A stretch of DNA of 64,000 nt from Ignavibacteriales bacterium. Lineage in GTDB: Bacteria > Bacteroidota > Ignavibacteria > UBA10030 > SZUA-254. Position numbers and translations under genes: made by a program. The notes beneath the pieces are model-generated. The model searched no databases, had not been told where the DNA came from, and saw only the letters and a program-made list of their open reading frames with translations. The stretch is taken from contig JACRMQ010000002.1 in NCBI GenBank assembly GCA_016214905.1, forward strand, positions 1 to 64,000, read 5' to 3'. This document shows positions 34,563 to 42,887 of this stretch, in pieces; within the stretch, counting starts at the first letter, position 1, and each line of letters begins with the position of its first letter.

Positions 34563-35339
34563 ATGAAACAATCAACATTTGTTAGTGTCGTTGTCTTTTT
34601 AGCGATCGCAATCGGTTTTGTTATCTGGGTATTCATACTCGGATCTCCGGCAAACTTCTACGATGGCGCCAATCGCATGAAACCGAATAATTTGATGGGT
34701 ATGGTTTACACAGGTGGAATTATCGTTCCGTTCCTTATCGCCCTATCAATTATGGTTATCACATTTATCATCGAACGAATATTGTCTCTTCGTAAAGCGC
34801 AAGGACGAGGTGCCCTTGCAACGTTTTTGAAGAACGTTCAGAAAGCATTAGCCGATGGAAATATCGAAGCCGCGATAAAAGCATGCGACCAGCAACGCGG
34901 TTCAATGGCGAATATTATTCGCGCCGGATTAGATCACTATTTGTCATTCGCAAAAGATGGAAAATCCGTCGATGCTGAGAAGCAGATGGCTGAAGTTCAA
35001 CGCGCGATCGAAGAAGCTACGGCATTAGAAATGCCATTATTAGAAAAAAATCTTATTGCATTATCAACAATCGCCTCTATCGCAACAATGTTAGGTTTGT
35101 TAGGAACGGTAGTTGGTATGATTCGCGCATTCCAGGCACTTGCAAAAACCGGCGCCCCCGATGCTATACAGCTTTCGATCGGTATTTCTGAAGCTCTTAT
35201 TAATACGGCATTAGGTATCTTTGCCGCCATCATCGGAATCGTCGCTTACAACTTCTTCGTCAATAAGGTAGATAGCTTTACTTATATGATCGATGAAGCG
35301 AGCTTCGATATAATCCAAACGCTTAAAGTTAAAAAATAA
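34563..35339 (+). CDS. exbB: MotA/TolQ/ExbB proton channel protein
   Basis: 258 residues. An N-terminal helix, a second helix after the periplasmic loop (VPFLIALSIMVITFIIERIL), a cytoplasmic helical region, then the conserved C-terminal pair with LLEKNLIALSTIASIATMLG, LLGTVVGMIRAFQAL and ISEALINTALGIFAAIIGIV. ExbB pentamers surround an ExbD dimer and convert proton flow into torque or force for TonB. CAGGAG precedes the ATG. First gene of a tightly packed seven-gene run ending at 39714. Confidence 0.95.
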   Translation: MKQSTFVSVVVFLAIAIGFVIWVFILGSPANFYDGANRMKPNNLMGMVYTGGIIVPFLIALSIMVITFIIERILSLRKAQGRGALATFLKNVQKALADGNIEAAIKACDQQRGSMANIIRAGLDHYLSFAKDGKSVDAEKQMAEVQRAIEEATALEMPLLEKNLIALSTIASIATMLGLLGTVVGMIRAFQALAKTGAPDAIQLSIGISEALINTALGIFAAIIGIVAYNFFVNKVDSFTYMIDEASFDIIQTLKVKK

Positions 35340-35357
35340 TAAAACAAAGGCGTTACT

Positions 35358-35822
35358 ATGCCGAAAATAAAAAAACATAGACTGGGTGTCGCCATCGACA
35401 ACACACCGCTGGTGGATGTTGGATTCCTATTGTTGACATTTTTTATGTTGACAACCCAATTTAAACCACCGGAAGAAGTGCAGATTGTTCTGCCGTCGTC
35501 GCACTCAGCGTTTAAACTCCCCGATGCCAACGTCATGGCAATCACAATCAGCAAAGACAATCGAGTTTTGCTTGGTTTTGATTCACAGAACATGATGGCA
35601 AAGCTGTTCGGCGAAGAAAATAAACTTCGTTTATCAGTAGAAGTAACCACAAAAGAATTGCCGGATCTTCTAGTCCGCGCGCGTATTGCCAATCCGAAAC
35701 TTCGGACGGTGGTAAAAGGAGATAAAGACGCTGAATATGGTATCACAGAGGATGTAATGGACATTCTCCAAAAAACACAAATCACTCGTTTTAATTTAGT
35801 AACCGATTTAGAAAACGATTAA
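35358..35822 (+). CDS. exbD: ExbD-family protein (first)
   Basis: 154 residues. Single N-terminal helix with the proton-carrying aspartate: IDNTPLVDVGFLLLTFFMLT. The periplasmic part has the ExbD/TolR fold and ends TRFNLVTDLEND. It is 18 bases after exbB and 12 before the second exbD. Two different ExbD proteins are usual in this lineage and may form a heterodimer inside the ExbB ring. Confidence 0.94.
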   Translation: MPKIKKHRLGVAIDNTPLVDVGFLLLTFFMLTTQFKPPEEVQIVLPSSHSAFKLPDANVMAITISKDNRVLLGFDSQNMMAKLFGEENKLRLSVEVTTKELPDLLVRARIANPKLRTVVKGDKDAEYGITEDVMDILQKTQITRFNLVTDLEND

Positions 35823-35834
35823 GGAATTTAAATT

Positions 35835-36332
35835 ATGGGTATGGTCGATAGCAGTGGCCCGCGTGGCCACGATCGGAAAAAAGGAAAGCGCAAGAAAAAA
35901 CGCCGTATTGGTGTAAAGATAGATAATACACCGATGGTCGACGTTGCATTCCTCTTGTTAACATTTTTCATGTTGACTACTACCATGAACAAACCACAAA
36001 CAATGGAAATCAATCTTCCTCCAAGCAATGATGTAAACGTCGAAGTTGCTCAAAGTAATCTTATGACTATTCGTGTTAAGGAAGATGGAACTATCTATTG
36101 GAATATTGCAGTTGAAGATCCACAAAAAGTTGCTTTCAAAGATTTAAAAAATCTTCTAACCCAGAAGAATCAAGAAAATCCGAGACTGATAACTTTAATC
36201 AAGATAGATCGAAAAGGTAAATATTCCACAATGGTTGATATCATGGATGAGTTAAACGTGGCTAATGTTACCCGTTTTAGTTTGGCGCCAATGCAAGACG
36301 CCGATAAACGAATTCTTGCAAAATTATTGTGA
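35835..36332 (+). CDS. exbD: ExbD-family protein (second)
   Basis: 165 residues. A basic N terminus (GHDRKKGKRKKKRRIGVK) precedes the helix with the conserved Asp (IDNTPMVDVAFLLLTFFMLT). The periplasmic part is similar in plan to the first ExbD but diverged (GTIYWNIAVEDPQ). Its basic cytoplasmic tail is longer than that of the first copy. It ends 16 bases before tonB. Confidence 0.94.
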   Translation: MGMVDSSGPRGHDRKKGKRKKKRRIGVKIDNTPMVDVAFLLLTFFMLTTTMNKPQTMEINLPPSNDVNVEVAQSNLMTIRVKEDGTIYWNIAVEDPQKVAFKDLKNLLTQKNQENPRLITLIKIDRKGKYSTMVDIMDELNVANVTRFSLAPMQDADKRILAKLL

Positions 36333-36348
36333 GAAAGGAGAACGAACT

Positions 36349-37071
36349 ATGACAGCACAAGCAGTAGTGGCAACCTTAAGAAGCGGTTTTCAAGACTGGC
36401 GGGCATTATACAAACGCCACCTTGGAATCGCGCTGACGATTGCAGTTTCGTTTCATCTTCTCGCGATCGGATCGTACTATCTCGTAGGGTATCTTTCTGA
36501 AGAGGACGATCCTGTTGTGATGGTAAGAATAACAAAATATACAGATCTTGGACCGCCACCATCGATGACTGAGGCAGAAATTGCCCCGGCAGTTGCGGTG
36601 AATACACCTGTTGCAAAACCGACAGTTGGTATACCGGTTGCCGTGCCGGATGCTGAGGTTAGCCCTGAGCAGACGATTGCATCGCAGCAGGAATTATCGG
36701 CTATTCAAAGTCCGGTTGTTCAACAGCAGGATGATGGGCAGGTTCAGATCGAACAGGATATCAATATTTCTGATGAAGAACCGCCCGATTTTGTACCGGT
36801 TGAAAAACAACCTGTTCCTGTTAAACAAGTCCAGCCCGATTATCCGGAAATTGCCCGGCGTGCGGGAGTTGAAGGAACCGTTTGGATAAAAATTCTCGTT
36901 GATAAAGAAGGAAAAGCAAAGAAAGCTGTGGTCATGAAAAGCGACGCGGAAATATTCAACGAGCCGGCACAAAAGGCAGCTTTGCAGTGGGTGTTTACCC
37001 CGGCAATGATGAACAACGGACCGGTTGCCGTTTGGGCAGCAGTTCCATTCAGATTCAAGTTGAATAAATAA
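36349..37071 (+). CDS. tonB: TonB-family energy transducer
   Basis: 240 residues from the ATG at 36349, behind AAAGGAGAACG. One helix near residues 25-47, a proline/valine-rich periplasmic spacer (APAVAVNTPVAKPTVGIPVA) and a C-terminal TonB domain (PDYPEIARRAGVEGTVWIKI to VPFRFKLNK). It carries energy from ExbBD to outer-membrane or envelope partners. No TonB-dependent receptor is encoded in the window; the neighbours are instead a PstS-like lipoprotein and a TPR protein. Confidence 0.94.
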   Translation: MTAQAVVATLRSGFQDWRALYKRHLGIALTIAVSFHLLAIGSYYLVGYLSEEDDPVVMVRITKYTDLGPPPSMTEAEIAPAVAVNTPVAKPTVGIPVAVPDAEVSPEQTIASQQELSAIQSPVVQQQDDGQVQIEQDINISDEEPPDFVPVEKQPVPVKQVQPDYPEIARRAGVEGTVWIKILVDKEGKAKKAVVMKSDAEIFNEPAQKAALQWVFTPAMMNNGPVAVWAAVPFRFKLNK

Positions 37072-37080
37072 TGGTGTTCT

Positions 37081-37293
37081 GTGAACGCTTCAAATATTCT
37101 TCTAATAGTAACGTATGTGACGGCGGGTTCAATCCTGGTGTTGGGTGTAATTATCCTAACTGGATTTCTTCTGCCTACGTACATCGCTGTAAATTTCAGA
37201 ATTATGATGGGCATTATGATGATCGTTTACGGTTCTTATCGAATCGTTATTATTACAATCAGAAATCGTCGTAAAGATGAAACCGAAGAATAA
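37081..37293 (+). CDS. small two-helix membrane protein of the ExbBD-TonB operon
   Basis: 70 residues, GTG start. Helix 1 ILLIVTYVTAGSILVLGVII, helix 2 FRIMMGIMMIVYGSYRIVII, then a basic tail RNRRKDETEE. It lies nine bases after tonB and overlaps the next gene by 17, so it is a regular member of the operon. Function is unknown; an accessory subunit of the proton channel is a reasonable guess. Confidence 0.75.
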   Translation: MNASNILLIVTYVTAGSILVLGVIILTGFLLPTYIAVNFRIMMGIMMIVYGSYRIVIITIRNRRKDETEE

Positions 37294-38215
37294 ATATATC
37301 TATATAATTCTTGGATGGGCACTTTTAATTGTGTCCATCCAGGGATGTTTGCCTGAACGGACAGAGACTCCGACGAAAGGAAGAGCCACAGTCGTTGCAG
37401 CCGAATCAGTTGAACCGTTAATGCGGCAAGAGAAAGAAAAATTTGAAAGCACTTATCCCGATGCGCATATTGAACTTCTTTTCTCTTCATCGCGCGAGGC
37501 AGTCGCCCGTTTCTTCAATGATTCGATCCGCATAATTGTGACCTCACGGCCATTGAACGAAGAGGAGCGCTCGGTTGCGGAAAAATTTAAAATAGAATTT
37601 CAAGAATATAAAATCGCTATGGATGGAGTTGCATTTCTTGTGAACGCGGATAATCCGGTGTCGCAGATTCGCACAACTCAACTCGATAGCATCTACACCG
37701 GATTAATAACTAGGTGGAATCAGGTCGGCGGTAAAAACGTTCCGATCGATCTTTTTCTCCCCGATCAGAATTCCGGCAATTTCGAAATTGTCAGGAAGAA
37801 AATTCTGAAAGATAAAAAATATGAGGCACCGGCGAATACGATAAAATCTTCTGAAGAGATGCTCAAAGTTGTTTCATCTCATCCAAATGCGCTTGGTGTT
37901 GTAGGATTAAACTGGTTAAGCCAGAAAAAAGATAACGTTACTGTTCTAAAATTATCAGACCCGAACGCGCCGGATTCGTTGGGTACAAAAAATCTATATT
38001 TTGCTCCTCTCCAAGCACATGTTTACAGAAATTATTATCCTATCACCCGCGAAGTGTATATATACTCTCGGGTCGATATGTATGGCGTAGGGGCAGGATT
38101 TATCACATATATCACTAGTGCGCCTGGGCAACAGCTCGTTGTTTATAATGGGTTGGTTCCAGCCACAATGCCTATTCGTCTTGTTGAACTATCAAATAAA
38201 GGATTACAACCGTGA
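37277..38215 (+). CDS. PstS-like substrate-binding lipoprotein
   Basis: 312 residues. The signal peptide ends in lipobox SIQGC (Cys24). The body is a PstS-type periplasmic binding fold: ATVVAAESVEPLMRQEKEKF, RIIVTSRPLNEEE, YTGLITRWNQVGGKNVPIDL, NALGVVGLNWLS, VYIYSRVDMYGVGAGFITYI. No pstCAB genes are present, so it is unlikely to serve a phosphate ABC importer. Its overlap with the ExbBD-TonB operon and the TPR gene suggests that it works in the envelope with that machine. The ligand is unknown. Confidence 0.88.
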   Translation: MKPKNKYIYIILGWALLIVSIQGCLPERTETPTKGRATVVAAESVEPLMRQEKEKFESTYPDAHIELLFSSSREAVARFFNDSIRIIVTSRPLNEEERSVAEKFKIEFQEYKIAMDGVAFLVNADNPVSQIRTTQLDSIYTGLITRWNQVGGKNVPIDLFLPDQNSGNFEIVRKKILKDKKYEAPANTIKSSEEMLKVVSSHPNALGVVGLNWLSQKKDNVTVLKLSDPNAPDSLGTKNLYFAPLQAHVYRNYYPITREVYIYSRVDMYGVGAGFITYITSAPGQQLVVYNGLVPATMPIRLVELSNKGLQP

Positions 38216-39714
38216 AAAAGCACATCATCATATCGCTGCTTGCAATCATCCTTATCATCATGTATACCTTACCTGGGAAGGCGGACGATCCTCTTAAAGA
38301 AGGTATCGCACAATTTGAGAAAGGCGATTTTCAAGCCGCCATCAAATCGTTTAAAGACGCAGTGAAGGAGGATAAGAAAAATCCGCAGGCATATTTTTGG
38401 CTTGGTATCTCATATTTCAAAGCAGATTCGTTAGGATTGGCAGAAACCGCTTTTGTGCAAGCGCGCGAATTGGATCCCAAAAATTGCAAAGTACACGATT
38501 ATCTGGGCGATCTTTACTCGGCACAAAAAATTCCGGCTGCTGCAATCGAACAATATCGAAAAGCGATTGAATATTGTGGAAAGAGTGTAGATCTCTTTAT
38601 GAAGATTGCCGATGTCAGCCGTAAAGCACGTCAGTACAAAGAAGCCGCAGAGGCATATATAAGTGTTCTGTTGATTGATTCCGTAAACGTTATTGCGATG
38701 AGAGAGCTGGCTAACATATATTATCGCGCAAAACAATATTCAAATGCCCTGCCTCTTTACCGCGATCTTGTGAAGCTCCAACACGATTCACTTTCATTCC
38801 AAAAAAATTACGTGAAGTGTTTATATGAAGGGAAATATTACGCGGATTTGATTCCGGTGGCTGAAAATATCCGTAAGTTCGATTCAACCGATGAAGATAT
38901 TAATATGATGCTTCGCGATTCGTACATACAGACAAAAAAATATGATAAAGCGTTGACGCTTGTTACGTGGCAAAATCCCGACTCAATGAGCGTAGATGAG
39001 TTGGTGAAACGCGCGAAAATTTATTATGAGTTGAAAATGATCGATTCATCGATTTCGATGTATGAATATGCTTACAAACGTGATTCAAGTAGATCTGATA
39101 TGTTTTATGAAATGGCAAAATTGTACAACGAGAAAGAGCGATACACTGATGCCGTAACGATGTTCGATAAAAAAATTGCCGCTGATTCGGCGCCCGGCTA
39201 TCGATGGGCATGTTACTTTCAGGGAGCGCAATCGTTGGGTAAGATGAAAGATTTCAAACGCGCCAAAGAATATATCACTAAAAGTATTGAGTTTAAACCT
39301 GAATATATTGAAGCATGGCCGCTCTTAGCGCAGTATAACGAGGCGTTAGGTAATTCGGCAGAGCAAGGTGTTGCGAATCGGAAAATAATTGAACTGGTCT
39401 TGAAAGCCGATACAATAGGTAATGGAAATTCAATTAGGTACAAGACTCTTCTTGATAATGCTTATCGGATGGAAGCATTCAGATTATTCAATGATAAGAA
39501 ACCTTTCGAAGCGATTGAATATTATAAAAAAGCATTTCAGCTAAATCCAAAAGACTGCAAACTCGCATTGACTATCGGACAAATTTATCATCGCGAAAAG
39601 AAGGAGTTGGACGCTCAACAGTATTATTGTAAAGTAATTCAGATTTGCCCCAAATCTGAAGACGCGAAAAATGCTCAAAATTACCTGAAAATGATGGGAT
39701 TGGATTGTAAATAA
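38212..39714 (+). CDS. periplasmic TPR-repeat protein
   Basis: 500 residues. N-terminal signal helix (HIIISLLAIILIIMYTLPGK), then about ten tetratricopeptide repeats through the length (QAYFWLGISYFKADSLGLAE, DYLGDLYSAQKIPAAAIEQY, MAKLYNEKERYTDAVTMF, EAIEYYKKAFQLNPKD). TPR arrays are protein-binding scaffolds. The start overlaps the PstS-like gene (ATGA). It ends the operon, 67 bases before a strong terminator. It may gather the ExbBD-TonB/PstS-like proteins into a complex. Confidence 0.9.
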   Translation: MKKHIIISLLAIILIIMYTLPGKADDPLKEGIAQFEKGDFQAAIKSFKDAVKEDKKNPQAYFWLGISYFKADSLGLAETAFVQARELDPKNCKVHDYLGDLYSAQKIPAAAIEQYRKAIEYCGKSVDLFMKIADVSRKARQYKEAAEAYISVLLIDSVNVIAMRELANIYYRAKQYSNALPLYRDLVKLQHDSLSFQKNYVKCLYEGKYYADLIPVAENIRKFDSTDEDINMMLRDSYIQTKKYDKALTLVTWQNPDSMSVDELVKRAKIYYELKMIDSSISMYEYAYKRDSSRSDMFYEMAKLYNEKERYTDAVTMFDKKIAADSAPGYRWACYFQGAQSLGKMKDFKRAKEYITKSIEFKPEYIEAWPLLAQYNEALGNSAEQGVANRKIIELVLKADTIGNGNSIRYKTLLDNAYRMEAFRLFNDKKPFEAIEYYKKAFQLNPKDCKLALTIGQIYHREKKELDAQQYYCKVIQICPKSEDAKNAQNYLKMMGLDCK

Positions 39715-39781
39715 TCATTTCAAAAAAATATTCGACTTTTTCATCTTTTTTTATTAAATTAAACCTTCCAAGTTTGAAGTT

Positions 39782-39818
39782 CCACCCTTGAATGAACCAA
39801 GGGTGGTTCTTTTTTGTT
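39782..39818 (+). terminator. terminator of the exbB-TPR operon
   Basis: Perfect nine-base arms CCACCCTTG (39782-39790) and CAAGGGTGG (39798-39806), seven-base loop, then TTCTTTTTT. Confidence 0.92.
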
Positions 39819-39924
39819 ATTATCGGTGTTCTCGGATTTTGTTAATATCTATCACAAAATTTCGATAATAATTTTAGTTTTTTGATCAATTAATTTTAAC
39901 ACAACGAAAGGATTATTATTTCGC

Positions 39925-42090
39925 ATGGAATTATCACTTATCATCGGAATTAGCGTTCTGGGTTTATTATTTGCACTTTATTTGATTAGAGATGTTTTGC
40001 GCCGGGATACCGGTACAGAGCGCATGCAAGAAATTTCCAACGCGATTAAACAAGGGGCTGAGGCATTCCTTCGTCGGCAAAACAGGACTATTATTCTGCT
40101 TGCGATTGCACTCGCTTTTTTAATCTACATGCTGTATGCGTTTGCCCGCACACCAAATGTGCATGATCCGGCAAGCGCCGCAGATCTCGCACTCTGGACA
40201 ACTTTATCATTTTTATTCGGTGCGGCATGTTCTGTAGCGGCAGGATATATGGGAATGTGGGTCGCCATAAGGAGTAATATCCGAACGGCGGCGGCTGCGC
40301 GTAATAATATGAACGACGCTTTGCAAACATCGTTGCGCGGTGGTGCAGTTTCCGGATTCTTTGTTGTAGCTTTGAGTTTGTTGGGAGTTGCCGGATTGTT
40401 TTTGATCGTAAAAGCAGTCGGAGTTACTGATGATATGACTAAAATACCTTTGCTTATTGTCGGCTATGGTTTTGGAGCAAGTTTTGTCGCATTGTTTGCG
40501 CAATTAGGCGGTGGTATTTATACAAAGGCAGCGGATGTGGGTGCAGACCTCGTTGGAAAAGTTGAAGCAGGCATTCCCGAAGACGATCCACGCAACCCGG
40601 CAGTTATTGCAGATCTAGTTGGTGATAACGTTGGTGATTGCGCAGGTCGCGGTGCAGACCTTTTTGAATCGACAGCCGCAGAAAATATCGGAGCAATGAT
40701 TTTAGCCGCCGGTTTGTACAGAGCGAACACTCAATATTTTATGGATAATAATTTATCGCTCCTCGGTGTAATTCTGTTCCCGCTTGTAGCCCGTGCGTTT
40801 GGTATCATCGCATCTATTGTCGGTATACTTACCGTGCGCACTGCCGAAAATACAGACCCGATGAAAGCGCTCAACCGCGGCTATTTCGTAACAGCAATTT
40901 TGGCGATAGTCGGATTCTTCATAGCGTCTCAATGGCTGTTAGGTGAAAATTATTTCAACTTCTTTTTAGCAGGCGTAATCGGTGTCCTCACATCGGTCGC
41001 GTTCGTTTACATCACTCAATATTACACAGAGTATCATTATCGTCCGGTGAAATCTATTGCCGAAGCATCGCAAACCGGTCCGGCAACGAACATCATCTCC
41101 GGCATTGCTGTTGGCATGGAATCAACCGGTTATCCGATAATCGTAATCGGTATTGCTTTAGTCTCTTCATATTTTCTTGGTAATTCTTCAGGAATGGTTG
41201 ACGGCGGTTTATTTGGAACTGCGGTAGCAACTATGGGTATGTTGGGAACAGCCGCATACATTCTGGCCATGGATACATTTGGTCCAATTACCGATAATGC
41301 CGGTGGAATTGTTGAGATGAGTCAGCAGCCGGAGGAAATTCGTAAACGCACAGACCGACTCGATTCGGTTGGCAACACAACGAAGGCGCTTACAAAAGGA
41401 TATGCAGTCGGTTCAGCGGCACTCGCGGCATTTCTACTCTTTGGTGCTTACATCGATGAGGTTAGAAATTATATGCCGTCGTTCCAACCGGTTATTAATC
41501 TTAACAAACCCGAGGTATTCGTCGGCGCGATGTTAGGTTCCGTATTGGTCTATCTGTTCTCATCACTCGCGATTAAAGCGGTTGGCAAAGCGGCATACGC
41601 AATCATCAACAACGTGCGGGAGCAGTTTAGAAACAATCCCGGAATAATGAAAGGAACATCCAAACCCGATTACGGTCAGTGCGTCGATATCGCGACAAAA
41701 GCCGCGCTTCGGAAAATGGTTTTGCCGGGCGTACTTGTAGTCGGCATGACAGTTGGTGTTGGAATTATTTTTAAATGGTTGTATTACGCAGGCGGTCAAT
41801 CGCCTCATGGTGCGAGTGGTGCAGAAGTGATTGGAGGATATCTTATGGCAGGAACGATCACGGGAATTTTGATGGCGCTGTTCCTTAATAACAGCGGCGG
41901 TGCGTGGGACAATGCGAAGAAATATATCGAAACCGGAATGTACGGTGGCAAGAGATCAGATCCGCATAAAGCCGCTGTGGTTGGGGATACGGTTGGCGAT
42001 CCGTTCAAAGATACCGCGGGTCCATCGCTGCATGTGCTGATAAAATTATTAGCTACGTTAACATTAGTTTTAGCGCCGTTGTTTATTTAA
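39925..42090 (+). CDS. hppA: membrane-bound proton-translocating pyrophosphatase
   Basis: 721 residues with about 16 helices. It hydrolyses pyrophosphate and pumps ions outward. Substrate-site motifs are intact: DVGADLVGKVEAGIPEDDPR, DLVGDNVGDCAGRGADLFES, DTFGPITDNAGGIVEMS and the late KAAVVGDTVGDPFKDTAGPS. In GNTTKALTKGYA the residue at 487 is Lys; family knowledge says this lysine replaces the K+ requirement (Ala in K+-dependent enzymes), so this is a K+-independent, probably H+-pumping form. AAAGGA precedes the start. It is monocistronic with its own terminator. It could reclaim energy from pyrophosphate made by synthetases and polymerases. Confidence 0.96.
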   Translation: MELSLIIGISVLGLLFALYLIRDVLRRDTGTERMQEISNAIKQGAEAFLRRQNRTIILLAIALAFLIYMLYAFARTPNVHDPASAADLALWTTLSFLFGAACSVAAGYMGMWVAIRSNIRTAAAARNNMNDALQTSLRGGAVSGFFVVALSLLGVAGLFLIVKAVGVTDDMTKIPLLIVGYGFGASFVALFAQLGGGIYTKAADVGADLVGKVEAGIPEDDPRNPAVIADLVGDNVGDCAGRGADLFESTAAENIGAMILAAGLYRANTQYFMDNNLSLLGVILFPLVARAFGIIASIVGILTVRTAENTDPMKALNRGYFVTAILAIVGFFIASQWLLGENYFNFFLAGVIGVLTSVAFVYITQYYTEYHYRPVKSIAEASQTGPATNIISGIAVGMESTGYPIIVIGIALVSSYFLGNSSGMVDGGLFGTAVATMGMLGTAAYILAMDTFGPITDNAGGIVEMSQQPEEIRKRTDRLDSVGNTTKALTKGYAVGSAALAAFLLFGAYIDEVRNYMPSFQPVINLNKPEVFVGAMLGSVLVYLFSSLAIKAVGKAAYAIINNVREQFRNNPGIMKGTSKPDYGQCVDIATKAALRKMVLPGVLVVGMTVGVGIIFKWLYYAGGQSPHGASGAEVIGGYLMAGTITGILMALFLNNSGGAWDNAKKYIETGMYGGKRSDPHKAAVVGDTVGDPFKDTAGPSLHVLIKLLATLTLVLAPLFI

Positions 42091-42132
42091 TGGAGAGGTA
42101 TAACTGCGAAGATTAATGCAGTAGAGTTTTGT

Positions 42133-42169
42133 AAAATGGGTTTCCGAAAACGGGAGCCCATTTTTATTT
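42133..42169. terminator. terminator after hppA
   Basis: AAAATGGG (42133-42140) pairs with CCCATTTT (42157-42164). The inner bases continue pairing through wobbles to CCG/CGG with an AAAA loop, and a T-rich tract follows. Confidence 0.88.
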
Positions 42170-42285
42170 TTGGGTGCTTGATACTATAGGTGAGAACTGA
42201 ATTAGGGTTTTGAAGGTAAGTGCGACTGGATTTATTTTCCTTTCTCTTTGAAGAGTCACAAAGTGATGCCATAGGCAAAAGTAAC

Positions 42286-42337
42286 TCCGCCAGAGGCGGA
42301 TAAAAAAGAGAACTCTCCGTCCCGCTCTTCGAGCGGG
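42286..42337. repeat. pair of strong short palindromes (REP-like)
   Basis: TCCGCC-AGA-GGCGGA at 42286-42300 and CCCGCTC-TTC-GAGCGGG at 42321-42337. Both have perfect stems and three-base loops, 20 bases apart. Size and pairing resemble REP doublets. Confidence 0.5.
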
Positions 42338-42424
42338 ATAAACGGCTAATGTATGAATCGCAAAGCGGAGTTTGGTGGGTCTTGTTGATAGCGGTATGAT
42401 TGCGGAGGCAGGGTTTAGATTTGA

Positions 42425-42446
42425 GTCCTTCGACTTCGATCAGGAC
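42425..42446. repeat. dispersed-type palindrome with CTTCGACTTCG core
   Basis: GTCCT (42425-42429) / AGGAC (42442-42446) with a TCGA-rich centre. Similar palindromes containing CTTCGACTTCGCTCAGGA are scattered in intergenic DNA of many bacteria. Confidence 0.4.
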
Positions 42447-42731
42447 GAGCCTTCGCAGGGGGAGATATCTATTTTGAGTGCTACGTTACACACCACTATA
42501 TCCCCTCTCGCAGAGATTGTGCTGTGGTTAGATGGGGTTTTTGTGGAGGACTTGACAATATGATTAATTTTTGATAACTTGCCAAAACTTAAAATAAAGA
42601 AAACTAAAAGTGGATCCATTTTGGGAAGAACATACAAATTAGAATGGACTTTGTGAGTGAGGAGAGAATTCAACCCATCGATAATAAATAAATAAAACGC
42701 GCGATCTGTTTCTACAAAGGAGTCCTTCTGA

Positions 42732-42887
42732 CAACGGTTTATCCGAGGATGTGTTGAAGCAGTCAGAGAATATATCCATAATCACGAAGAACACCATAAA
42801 AAGAAAACTAATAAAGAAGAAATGGTATCAATCCTAAAGAAGTACGGTTTTGAATCAATTGAATTTGTAGGAGCAGAAGATAATTGA
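42732..42887 (+). pseudogene. C-terminal remnant of an IS200/REP-associated tyrosine transposase
   Basis: The open frame ends CVEAVREYIHNHEEHHKKKT, then NKEEMVSILKKYGFES and a short tail. The Y-I-x-N/H-x-E-E-H-H-K-K run followed by an EE...LKKYG helix is the conserved end of Y1 (HUH) transposases of the RAYT/IS200 kind. The catalytic HUH and tyrosine regions are absent; a stop lies just upstream at 42729. Only about 52 codons remain. Confidence 0.75.

Larger units (their letters stand above)
42165..42731. other. 567-base non-coding stretch with several palindromes
   Basis: No supportable gene; the short frame at 42372-42563 is rejected. It contains three hairpins: TCCGCC/GGCGGA (42286-42300), CCCGCTC/GAGCGGG (42321-42337) and GTCCT/AGGAC (42425-42446). 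The last contains CTTCGACTTCG and resembles a dispersed intergenic palindrome seen in many genomes. It is followed by a transposase remnant. Confidence 0.6.

Noticed and set aside
42372-42563. 63-codon plus-strand frame after hppA
   Set aside because: It crosses the dispersed-type palindrome, has no ribosome site, and its composition looks like translated repeat DNA. Treated as non-coding.
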